Shown here piece by piece: positions 35,308-43,458 of a DNA stretch of 64,000 bases. The translations under genes were made by a program, and so were the position numbers. The first letter of the stretch is position 1. Each line of letters starts with the position of its first letter. The notes beneath the pieces were generated by a model, which worked only from the letters and a program-made list of their open reading frames with translations, was not told the DNA's origin and ran no database searches. The stretch spans positions 1-64,000 of the forward strand of contig NZ_FPAS01000005.1 of NCBI RefSeq assembly GCF_900116425.1. The letters are read 5' to 3'. The DNA comes from Lishizhenia tianjinensis. GTDB lineage: Bacteria > Bacteroidota > Bacteroidia > Flavobacteriales_D > Crocinitomicaceae.

Positions 35308-35377
35308 AGACAGTTAGATTTTTAGACGGTTAGACTTTTAGATGGCTAGATGGCTAGATGGCTAGATGGCTAGAATG
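35308..35377. repeat. Short tandem repeat GATGGCTA x4 with degenerate upstream units
   Basis: Bases 35341-35372 are four exact copies of the octamer GATGGCTA, preceded by related units (GACAGTTAGATTTTTAGACGG). The rest of the 237-base gap holds only the terminator of the peptidase gene. Confidence 0.8.
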
Positions 35378-35440
35378 TATAAAACAACAAGTTGTTGGTA
35401 GTACTAGCGCGGCAGCACTGGAATCGCGCAGTGGCTGGAG

Positions 35441-35476
35441 TAAAATAAAAAAGCGGAACATTGCTGCTCCGCTTTT
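35441..35476 (-). terminator. Intrinsic terminator of the S9 peptidase gene
   Basis: AAAAGCGGA (35449-35457) and TCCGCTTTT (35468-35476) form a 9-bp stem. On the minus strand it is followed by TTTTATTTTA, 18 bases after the stop codon at 35495. Confidence 0.8.
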
Positions 35477-35494
35477 ATCAATATGTGTGAGAAA

Positions 35495-37396
35495 CTATAG
35501 TGTTTCTTTTAGCCATTTTTGGAATTCAGTGTGCCAGATGAGAGAGTTTTGGTAGTCGAGTACCCAGTGGTTTTCTTCTGGGAAGTACAACAACCTACTT
35601 TTTAATCCTTGTAATTGTGCGGCTTGGTAGGCTTCTAAACCTTGACCGATAGGCACTCTGAAGTCTAAACCTCCTTGGATGATCATGATTGGGCTGTCCC
35701 ATTTTTCAACGTGGTCTGCTGGGTTGAATTCGTTGTAAGCTTTTTGAGCAACTGCATTGTCTTTATCCCAGTAAGCTCCACCTAGATCCCAGTTTACAAA
35801 GAACATCTCTTCTGTAGTACCGTACATACTTTGCCAGTTGAAAATACCATCGTGGGCAATGAAAGATTTGAATCTACCTTCGTGAATGGCTGCTAAGTAG
35901 AATACTGAGTAACCTCCGTAAGAAGCTCCTATACATCCTAAACGGTTTTTATCTACGTAGGATTCTTTGGCAACATCATCAATCGCTGCCAAGTAATCCT
36001 TCATGTTTTGTCCCCCGTAATCTTTCGAAATTTGCTCGTTCCATTCAACTCCATGACCTGGCATACCTCTACGGTTTGGCGCTACAACAATGTAACCTTG
36101 CGCCGCCATCAATTGGAAATTCCAACGGTAAGAGTAAAACTGAGAAAGCGCTCCTTGGGGTCCACCTTGACAGTATAATAGCGTTGGATATTGTTTCGTA
36201 GAATCAAAATCCGGTGGGTAAACTACCCATGTAACCATGTCTTTTCCATCTGTAGTTTTTACAATACGTTTGTCGATTTTACTTAAGCCTATAGATGCGT
36301 ATAAGTCGTCATTCTCGTCGGTAACCTGGGCCATTTCTCCCGACTTCACATCAACGCTGTATACCTCTGAAGCATGGTTCATATCTCCACGCATCACCAA
36401 CAGATTTTTCTTGTTCCAACCAACAATACCACGAACGTCAAATTGTCCGTTTGTTATTTGTACTGGTCTATTCAAGATCTTCTTCTTACCCGGTAAATCA
36501 ATTTTAAACAAATGTGCCTCACCTCCCGTTGGAGCAACGAAATAGATACTTTTTTCATCTTCTGACCACACAAAAGAATTTACTGTTCCATCCCAAGCAG
36601 CTGTTAAATTGTGCTTTGTTGTTCCGTCGAAATAAATGATGTCGTTCTTATCACTTTCGTAACCGTCGCGTTTCATTTGCAAGTAAGCTAACTTTCCTTC
36701 TGCAGAGAAAACAGGGTTTGTATCGTAGCCCATGTTTCCTTCTGTAAGGTTAGATGTTTTTCCAGTCGCAAGATCATACACGTAAATATCTGTATTGGTA
36801 CTTACCGCGTATTCCTTTCCGTACAACTTTTTACACACGTAGTAAATCTTTGTTCCTTCAGCATTCCAGGTGTAATCTTCAGCCCCACCGAAAGGTTGAG
36901 TTGGACATTCAAACTTCTCCCCTTCCATGATATCGACCATTTCTCCAGTCTCCAGATTCTTCACAAAAAGGTGGTTGAACTTACCATCTTGCCAGGTATC
37001 CCAGTGTCTGTAATCCAAATCGTTGTAAATCTGAACGTTTGACTGTTTCAATTCAGGGTAGTAATCCGTACCGAAAACTTTGTCCAGCTTCACTTCCTTC
37101 ACCACAATTTGGTATTTACCATCTGCAGAAATTGTAGGGTCACCCAAAATTTTAGAAGGATCTTCTATAGTTCTTTTTGTACCTTCTTTCAGGTTCAAAC
37201 CAAACACTTCCGTGCTTTTTTTATTGCTGGCGATATCTACTTTCGACACAGCATAAATCAATTCAGAAGTCTCGGCATTCACGCCCATTCCTCCTACTCT
37301 ATTCAATTCTATCAATTGCTCTGCAGTGATTCCTTGTTGCGCCTGTGCACTCATTGTCAAGGTTGCTGCAAAAAGCATTACTAAACTTTTCTTCAT
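35495..37396 (-). CDS. Secreted S9 family serine peptidase (dipeptidyl peptidase-like)
   Basis: 633 residues with a signal peptide (MKKSLVMLFAATLTMSAQAQ). Residues ~20-370 form a WD40-like beta propeller. The C-terminal alpha/beta hydrolase has nucleophile Ser492 in GASYGG, the Asp in QGGLDFRVP and the His in EENHWV. The length and order fit acylaminoacyl/dipeptidyl aminopeptidases of family S9, which trim short peptides in the periplasm of Bacteroidota. There is no T9SS domain, so it probably stays periplasmic. Confidence 0.92.
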   Translation of the reverse strand: MKKSLVMLFAATLTMSAQAQQGITAEQLIELNRVGGMGVNAETSELIYAVSKVDIASNKKSTEVFGLNLKEGTKRTIEDPSKILGDPTISADGKYQIVVKEVKLDKVFGTDYYPELKQSNVQIYNDLDYRHWDTWQDGKFNHLFVKNLETGEMVDIMEGEKFECPTQPFGGAEDYTWNAEGTKIYYVCKKLYGKEYAVSTNTDIYVYDLATGKTSNLTEGNMGYDTNPVFSAEGKLAYLQMKRDGYESDKNDIIYFDGTTKHNLTAAWDGTVNSFVWSEDEKSIYFVAPTGGEAHLFKIDLPGKKKILNRPVQITNGQFDVRGIVGWNKKNLLVMRGDMNHASEVYSVDVKSGEMAQVTDENDDLYASIGLSKIDKRIVKTTDGKDMVTWVVYPPDFDSTKQYPTLLYCQGGPQGALSQFYSYRWNFQLMAAQGYIVVAPNRRGMPGHGVEWNEQISKDYGGQNMKDYLAAIDDVAKESYVDKNRLGCIGASYGGYSVFYLAAIHEGRFKSFIAHDGIFNWQSMYGTTEEMFFVNWDLGGAYWDKDNAVAQKAYNEFNPADHVEKWDSPIMIIQGGLDFRVPIGQGLEAYQAAQLQGLKSRLLYFPEENHWVLDYQNSLIWHTEFQKWLKETL

Positions 37397-37539
37397 GTTT
37401 CTCTTCTATGAAAGGTTTGTGAAATAACGATTGCCAAGATAAGGATAAATTCAAGGATTTGAAGATTTGTCTATCGACTTCCGCTCGAGAACCTAAATCT
37501 GAATAAAGGATTTGAGAAAAATTTAAAAACAGAACTTGC

Positions 37540-37748
37540 ATTCTTGATGTAAAGATTTAAGGGAGGTCCACGGGGCTAAAGACTAAGACGCTACTAGTTG
37601 CTGAAATTGAAGGCCATTACAACAGCGAAATCAAAATTCAAAAACAAGCGCTACCAACCTAGACTTGTATATTGTCTAAAAATATTTTACCATCTAAATT
37701 TATAAACCTCCCGTTTAGATAGGTATATTCAACTCAAAACCAAGCAGT
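37540..37748. repeat. Upstream duplication arm, gap 37397-37748
   Basis: This leader is nearly copied at 39180-39400: GATTTAAGGGAGGTCCACGG, AAGACGCTACTAGTTGC and GATAGGTATATTCAACTC all recur in the same order. The 352-base gap otherwise has no gene. It shows that the duplication behind the two T9SS cargo genes included the promoter region. Confidence 0.8.
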
Positions 37749-39191
37749 ATGAAAACACTAACTACACTAACATCTGTCTTTTTACTGGGCGCGGCATTGG
37801 CGCAAGACTATGTTCCTTTTCATTCTCCTTCCAAGTTTCAAGAAGTTGGAGGCAGTAATGAGGAATTCTTTTTTCCTGAAGAGACCATAGTTAATGGCGG
37901 CGTGATAGAAGTCAAACAATATCAAAAGAAATCAGATAGTATCTTTGATTTAGACATCAATAATCCTTGCCCTTCTTGGGGCGGAATGGCAGAATGGTCT
38001 TTTGCAGGTTGGCTTGGGAGAAACCTCAATTACAATCAAACCGCAAAGACTTTAGCTATTGATTCAATCATTAGTTTTGATTTTAATTTATCTCTTGGAG
38101 ATTCATCACTATTCTATATGGATGGCATGCATGAATATTACATACGATACACCAGTAAAACAGAAGAACAAGTATTGAACTTTACCGATTCTGTTAGAAA
38201 TTACGCTATAGAAACTTATAACTTACAAGGTAGTTTGGTTGCTAATCAATATAGTACACAAGCTATAAGAATTGCCAAGTCGCTTGGAGCTATCAACTTT
38301 ATAGATTTATCTGATTTTCCAACAACTCAGAAAGAATATCAAATCATTGGTCAAGCAAACACTAACTTAGGACATCTTGGAAATTATGGTTTAACCTACG
38401 ACGAAGCATTTCCCTGGGATGTAGGAGACACTATTCAATGCTACGGTACGAATGTATTGGCTAATGGTGGGGAAAATAGTTATGTGACATATTTTATAAC
38501 CAACAGAACAGAAACTTCCGATAGTGTTTTTATCTCTTTAAGCAAAAAGATTTATCATACAGCATCCATTGGTGGTCAAAGCACTTCTGACACAACTGAC
38601 CTATCCTATAACATCACATATGATGACGTTTACGCTTATGAGAGGAATAAGCTCATTGGAAACCAAGCTCATCAATACGCAGGCTTTGGTGAGTTTTACA
38701 ACCATACTTCAGAAACCTATGAAAAATATGATAATTCCAAGACAGGATATTGTGATTCTTGTAATTGCTTCACGCAATACGACGCTTATTTACAAAACTT
38801 TAATCATTTTGTTTACCAGAAAAATTTTGGCTTAACGATGCAAGAAGTCGAAGTGTTTGGCGAAGGACTAAAAGCACAGGCTTACCTCGTTTATGCACGT
38901 GTTGGAAATAACGTTTACGGTAACTACCACGCTGCCAATGTTAATGAAGCCGCTTTAATAGAAGTCAAACTAGCACCCAATCCTGTAACTGACTTCATCC
39001 ACCTTTCAAGTAATGAGCGAATAGCAAGCGTAAATATTTACAATACCACGGGAGCTTTGTTGCAATCCAAAGCGATCAATAGTCAACAAAGTAAACTAGA
39101 TGTGCAGCGCTTTAACCAAGGGGTTTACCTCATCCAAATTACTTTTGATAACGGCCAACAAACTACACAGCGTTTTGTAAAACAGAACTGA
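37749..39191 (+). CDS. T9SS cargo protein, tandem copy 1
   Basis: 480 residues with signal peptide MKTLTTLTSVFLLGAALAQ, followed by DYVPFHSP. The central part is not recognised; it has a GYCDSCNCFT cluster near residue 340 that recurs as GDYCDSCACFT in copy 2. The C-terminal ~75 residues (LAPNPVTDFIHLS, GVYLIQITF, QRFVKQ) form a type A T9SS sorting domain. Signal and sorting regions are almost identical to copy 2 while the middle has diverged. It is probably released or attached to the cell surface; function is unknown. Confidence 0.8.
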   Translation: MKTLTTLTSVFLLGAALAQDYVPFHSPSKFQEVGGSNEEFFFPEETIVNGGVIEVKQYQKKSDSIFDLDINNPCPSWGGMAEWSFAGWLGRNLNYNQTAKTLAIDSIISFDFNLSLGDSSLFYMDGMHEYYIRYTSKTEEQVLNFTDSVRNYAIETYNLQGSLVANQYSTQAIRIAKSLGAINFIDLSDFPTTQKEYQIIGQANTNLGHLGNYGLTYDEAFPWDVGDTIQCYGTNVLANGGENSYVTYFITNRTETSDSVFISLSKKIYHTASIGGQSTSDTTDLSYNITYDDVYAYERNKLIGNQAHQYAGFGEFYNHTSETYEKYDNSKTGYCDSCNCFTQYDAYLQNFNHFVYQKNFGLTMQEVEVFGEGLKAQAYLVYARVGNNVYGNYHAANVNEAALIEVKLAPNPVTDFIHLSSNERIASVNIYNTTGALLQSKAINSQQSKLDVQRFNQGVYLIQITFDNGQQTTQRFVKQN

Positions 39192-39400
39192 AGTTCTTGA
39201 TTTAAAGATTTAAGGAAGGTCCACGGTGCTAAAGAATAAGACGCTACTAGTTGCAGAAATTGAAGGTCATTACAACAACGAAATCAAAATTGAAAAACTC
39301 GCGCAACAAACTTAGACCTGTGTATTTACTTAAATTATTTGCCGTCTAAATTCGAAAACCTTGCGTTTTGATAGGTATATTCAACTCAAAACCAAGCAGT
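39192..39400. repeat. Downstream duplication arm between the tandem cargo genes
   Basis: The segment corresponds to 37540-37748 and ends with the same GGTATATTCAACTCAAAACC just before the ATG, so both genes probably share promoter signals. The match even begins within the last codons of copy 1 (GTAAAACAGAAC). Confidence 0.8.
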
Positions 39401-40849
39401 ATGAAAACACTAACTACACTAACATCTGTATTTTTACTGGGAACAGCATTGGCGCAAGACTATGTTCCTTTTCATTCACCTACAAAGTATAAAGCTGTGG
39501 GTGGGACGGAGGAAAAATTCTTCTTCGCGGAGGAAACGAACATCTACAACTCCACGCTAGAAATTAAACAATACCAAGAGGCCAGTGATGTTTTACAAGC
39601 TCCCGACCCGAATGATATGGAATGTGGTTCTTACGGGGATGTAAATTTGGCAACGAACAATTGGCTCGGTAGAAATATTCACTACAATCAATTGCTTCTT
39701 GAACTTGTAATGGATAATCATCTCTCTTTCAACTTTGATTTATCCCTTGGAGACTCAGCTGTGTTCAACACGACCAACAACACAGATTATTACCTCAAAT
39801 ACATTTCCAAGACCCAAGAAAACATTCTCAATTTTTCCGATTCTGTAAAAGCATACGCAATTGTAGCTTATGATGCACAGGGGAATGCTGTTACCACTTC
39901 TTTTAGTGCAACTCCAATTCGAATTGCAAAGCATTTAGGAGCTGTTAATTTTATAGATATACAAAGTTTTCCAAATGCTGCGGTAGAGTTTGAAATCGTA
40001 GGACAAGTTAATACAACCGAAGGTCACCTTGGTTCTTATGCCCCAACTTATGACGAAGTTTACCCTTGGGAAGTAGGCGATACCCTACAATACAAAGGCA
40101 CTTCTTCTGTGGCAAGTTCGCAATCCTCCTACTATGCCGTAAATACGGTAACCGTAACGAATAGAGTTGAAACAACGGATAGTGTTTTCATTTCAATTTA
40201 TAACGACTTATACACCTACAATTCAGCTGGAATTGTATACAACATCACCTACCCTCCCGTAATTGCCTTCAAAAAAGGGGAAGCCCTCACCACCTATCCA
40301 TCTAACTATTACGAATACATGGAAAATTATCATGTGGGTGAGGTTGAATTTGAAAACTTAATCGGAAATGGAATGGAAATGTCTGATTTCATTTACGGTG
40401 ATTATTGTGATTCATGTGCATGTTTTACAGCTTTTGAGTTGGTAAATATCTTGTTCGAAAATTACAAGTACATGGCACCTTTTGGTCAGGTACACAGAGA
40501 AAAAACAAACTATGATGGCGCATTAGACGTTTCGGCAGAAGCTGAATTGATTTTCGCACGTGTTGGAAATAATACTTTCGGTAACTACCACGCTGCCAAC
40601 GTTAATGAAGCCACTTTAATAGAAGTCAAACTAGCACCCAATCCTGTAACTGACTTCATCCACCTTTCAAGTAATGAGAGAATGGCAAGCGTAAATATTT
40701 ACAATACCACGGGAGCTTTGTTGCAAAGCAAAGCGATCAATAGTCAACAAAGTAAACTGGATGTGCAGCGCTTTAACCAAGGGGTTTACCTCATCCAAAT
40801 TACTTTTGATAACGGTCAACAAACTACTCAGCGTTTTGTGAAACAATAA
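39401..40849 (+). CDS. T9SS cargo protein, tandem copy 2
   Basis: 482 residues from the ATG at 39401, whose context is identical to that of copy 1; an in-frame ATG 33 bases earlier would spoil the signal peptide. Signal MKTLTTLTSVFLLGTALAQ, mature start DYVPFHSP, central domain about as long as in copy 1 but clearly diverged, conserved GDYCDSCACFT, and a type A T9SS domain nearly identical to copy 1. A strong terminator follows 20 bases after the stop. Confidence 0.8.
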   Translation: MKTLTTLTSVFLLGTALAQDYVPFHSPTKYKAVGGTEEKFFFAEETNIYNSTLEIKQYQEASDVLQAPDPNDMECGSYGDVNLATNNWLGRNIHYNQLLLELVMDNHLSFNFDLSLGDSAVFNTTNNTDYYLKYISKTQENILNFSDSVKAYAIVAYDAQGNAVTTSFSATPIRIAKHLGAVNFIDIQSFPNAAVEFEIVGQVNTTEGHLGSYAPTYDEVYPWEVGDTLQYKGTSSVASSQSSYYAVNTVTVTNRVETTDSVFISIYNDLYTYNSAGIVYNITYPPVIAFKKGEALTTYPSNYYEYMENYHVGEVEFENLIGNGMEMSDFIYGDYCDSCACFTAFELVNILFENYKYMAPFGQVHREKTNYDGALDVSAEAELIFARVGNNTFGNYHAANVNEATLIEVKLAPNPVTDFIHLSSNERMASVNIYNTTGALLQSKAINSQQSKLDVQRFNQGVYLIQITFDNGQQTTQRFVKQ

Positions 40850-40869
40850 GTTTTATGGAACCTCATTGA

Positions 40870-40898
40870 ACCCCGAAATTCTAGCTTCGGGGTTTTTT
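40870..40898 (+). terminator. Intrinsic terminator after tandem copy 2
   Basis: ACCCCGAA (40870-40877) and TTCGGGGT (40886-40893) form a stem followed by a run of six T. Confidence 0.85.
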
Positions 40899-40948
40899 AT
40901 GTCCCAGAAGTTGCGGAGGGATTTAAAAATTTAAAACAGAACATACGT

Positions 40949-41180
40949 TCTCGATTTAAAGATTTAAGGGAGCTTAAAGTTTTTTGAATTTTGAACCTTA
41001 AATTTTGAATTTCTTGTTGGCAAACTCACTACCCAAGAATCTTGGGTAGTGATCAGGCCATACACTATAGTTCACGTTTTAAACATCAAGTAGACTTAAG
41101 CTGCACGTTCACTTCCGGTGGTCGTAAGCGTGCAGCAAAGTCTACTAAATGTTCACCACGCAAAGCTGCCGTTGCTGTCC
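40949..41180. repeat. Dispersed intergenic repeat, copy E, with strong palindromes
   Basis: The 343-base gap 40850-41192 has no gene after the terminator. Bases 40949-41013 repeat the first module of copy A. CACTACCCAAGA and its complement form a near-perfect palindrome at 41027-41051. GCTGCACG/CGTGCAGC (41100-41136) frames CACTTCCGGTGGTCGTAA (41110-41127), the exact reverse complement of 7061-7078 in copy B; CTGCCGTTGCTGTC follows at about 41166. Confidence 0.75.
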
Positions 41181-41192
41181 TTGTTTGATTTT

Positions 41193-42206
41193 TTATTCAA
41201 CACTAAAATTGGCGCTCCAACTTGCGTCACTGATGTCTTTGAAACGTAAAATATAGGATCCTTTTGCTAATGCTGGTATCTTCATTTCTAAGGTGGCCAA
41301 GGCACCAAGAGGGAGCATTAAACTTTGTTGGTTCACCTTTGTTTTTGCTACGTAATGGTTTACAATTTTGAAGTTTTCTTCACTGTTAAAATCTTCTGAA
41401 GTTAAACTTTCAACCACCAAACCTTCTTCGTTTAACACGGAAATTTCCGTCACAAAAGAACCGTATACATCTATCCCTTCTACGCGCATTACGTTAACAC
41501 TGAGTACATCTTCGTCGTATTGCACTTCTGACAATTCAAGCTTGGGCTTTTTAGAGAGGTTGTGCAACTCTCCCCAAACTCCACCATGGAAATATTGGTT
41601 GGTCCCTAAGGCTACGAACACCGCAAAAATAGAAGCAAACAAAACGGTTTTTTGCTGTTTTCTTTCCGACCAAGGTAAAGTTCCCGAAAACAGCCAGGGA
41701 AAGAGTCTCTTTTGGGTTAGCTTATGTTCCTTTTGTAGGAGGTAATTGTCCAAGCTCCATTTGCCACTTCCCGAAAAGAAGAGCACGATTCCACTGGCAA
41801 TTCCAAGAATTCCAATTTGCCATTCGTCTAAGCAGGTGGTACCTAACCAACCCGAACCTAAGAGAATTCCTAAGGCTAAAAAGATGGTTCCTATACTGGC
41901 GAGTCGGGTGGCAAAACCGAAGATGAGGAAAAGTCCGACGATACCTTCGATAACTGTAAAGGCCACCATGTTGATCCACAATAAGTCGGGATGGGAAACT
42001 AAATGTTCAATAAGATCGCCTATACCCAGTGCGTTGGGTAGGAAATGATTAAATTTAATACCTACGTAATTCGCGGCTTCTGGATCGAGTTTGAAGTCGA
42101 GCACCAACCTGCGCCAAAGCGCTGAAAAGTAGGTCCAGCCAACCACCCATCTCAGTGCCGTTAAAGTGGTTGCGGATTGTAATATGTGTTTTGCTTTATT
42201 TTGCAT
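41193..42206 (-). CDS. DoxD/DoxA-like membrane protein (thiosulfate:quinone oxidoreductase type)
   Basis: 337 residues. Residues ~15-165 hold four membrane helices of the DoxX/DoxD family (LRWVVGWTYFSALWRRLVLDF, VEGIVGLFLIFGFATRLA type segments). After a basic loop and one more helix (~187-207), residues ~215-337 form a beta-rich domain resembling DoxA (LMLPLGALATLEMKIPALAKGSY). In Acidianus DoxD and DoxA are separate subunits that move electrons from thiosulfate to quinone; the fused form is widespread in Bacteroidota without proven activity. No sulfur-oxidation genes are nearby. Confidence 0.72.
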   Translation of the reverse strand: MQNKAKHILQSATTLTALRWVVGWTYFSALWRRLVLDFKLDPEAANYVGIKFNHFLPNALGIGDLIEHLVSHPDLLWINMVAFTVIEGIVGLFLIFGFATRLASIGTIFLALGILLGSGWLGTTCLDEWQIGILGIASGIVLFFSGSGKWSLDNYLLQKEHKLTQKRLFPWLFSGTLPWSERKQQKTVLFASIFAVFVALGTNQYFHGGVWGELHNLSKKPKLELSEVQYDEDVLSVNVMRVEGIDVYGSFVTEISVLNEEGLVVESLTSEDFNSEENFKIVNHYVAKTKVNQQSLMLPLGALATLEMKIPALAKGSYILRFKDISDASWSANFSVE

Positions 42207-42369
42207 TTTGTAAAGTTTTGGAGAGGTACATATAGACGTTATTCAAATTTTCGCATCAACTCATTTAAGGCTTTAACCTTATAATGAGCAAGGCATTTTT
42301 AAATCTAGAAGTCCCCTGATTATATAAATATGATTACTTGCCCGAACGGCAAGGGATAACTAGTGAACA

Positions 42370-42747
42370 CTAGCACATCCTATCATCCAAAACTTTATTT
42401 ATGCGGCGGTATAAGGAAAGTGAATGGTTGTAATCGAAAAGGTTGAAACGGTACAGCTGAAATTGATCTAAACGCTGAATGTAGACCTCATCATTCTCAA
42501 AGAATAGAAAGGGTTTGTACACGCCTTTCTCTGCTTTTTCTTGTCCTTGTTTTTCCGTTTCAGTCAGTGTATAAGCACAACTAGAAAATCCGGTTTTATT
42601 CGGACTTGTGACTTGTGTAACAGGTAAATCTAAAACAGTTTGTAGTGTTTTACGAACAGAACAACTAGACAGAACCAACAAGAAAATCAGCACAAAAATA
42701 TGCGCCAACTTTTGGGTATACGTGTTTGTTTTGTTCTGCACCTGCAT
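42370..42747 (-). CDS. Small lipoprotein of unknown function
   Basis: 125 residues with a lipoprotein signal (HIFVLIFLLVLSSCS, Cys29). The mature part has a few aromatic strands (YKPFLFFENDEVYIQRLDQFQLYRFNLFDY) and no known domain. It lies 163 bases upstream of the DoxDA-like gene on the same strand, but no shared role is evident. Confidence 0.65.
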   Translation of the reverse strand: MQVQNKTNTYTQKLAHIFVLIFLLVLSSCSVRKTLQTVLDLPVTQVTSPNKTGFSSCAYTLTETEKQGQEKAEKGVYKPFLFFENDEVYIQRLDQFQLYRFNLFDYNHSLSLYRRINKVLDDRMC

Positions 42748-42895
42748 AGTGCAAAAGTGAACAAAAGCTGAGAAAAGCCTTGTTAAAAAAGTTGAATTAA
42801 CAAATGAATAACAAAAACAGTATTGAGTTTGAGAAAAATAGTACTGAGTGTGAATAGGGAGTATTTAGGAATAGGTACGAAAAACGGGTTTTGTA

Positions 42896-43282
42896 TTATG
42901 GTTTTATTCTGACTTTCAAATTGATGTTTCTTCTTCTTAGTGCACAACTAGAACACGATTGCAAACACACAGGAATGTAGAGTATATCTCCTGGATTCAT
43001 CATCTTTATACGTTTGATTTCTGAAGCTGTAAAACTATTTGTTTGTGGTGTACGTGAAGAAGATCGTAGTGTAATTGTGTCTTTTTCTTTGGTAAGAATG
43101 TAGGCTTCAAACCCCAGAACTTTTGAGCAGGTATCACGTTCTCCACCATAAAAAATCAGCAATTGATTGTTAGCCACTATTTCATGAACCGTGGCAACAC
43201 TATCTCTAATATTCCCGAGGTAAATCTGGCCATCCACTTTAAATGCAAAAAGAAGAAATAAGAGAATTAACTTTCCTTTCAT
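42896..43282 (-). CDS. Small secreted Cys-containing protein
   Basis: 128 residues from Met at 43282 (MKGKLILLFLLFAFKVDGQ, a clear signal peptide); an alternative Met lies two codons earlier, and the longer open frame adds implausible hydrophobic residues. The mature protein is beta-rich and ends in VCLQSCSSCALRRRNI, a clustered Cys motif. The function is unknown. Confidence 0.62.
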   Translation of the reverse strand: MKGKLILLFLLFAFKVDGQIYLGNIRDSVATVHEIVANNQLLIFYGGERDTCSKVLGFEAYILTKEKDTITLRSSSRTPQTNSFTASEIKRIKMMNPGDILYIPVCLQSCSSCALRRRNINLKVRIKP

Positions 43283-43458
43283 ATACATTAAATCCTCTTT
43301 TAAAAAAAGAAACAAAAACAGTATTGAGTTTGAGTAAGGAGTAAATAGTAGAGGGATGAGCAAGGAGAAAAGTATATTTCAACAACTCAGAAGTACATTA
43401 GAGAAACCAACACCCTTTGAATCAGGGAATTTCATTATATTTATTCAAAGCCTATTTC

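Noticed and set aside
41027-41051. Palindrome after the tandem cargo genes as a second terminator
   Set aside because: It has no T run on either strand and belongs to the dispersed repeat.
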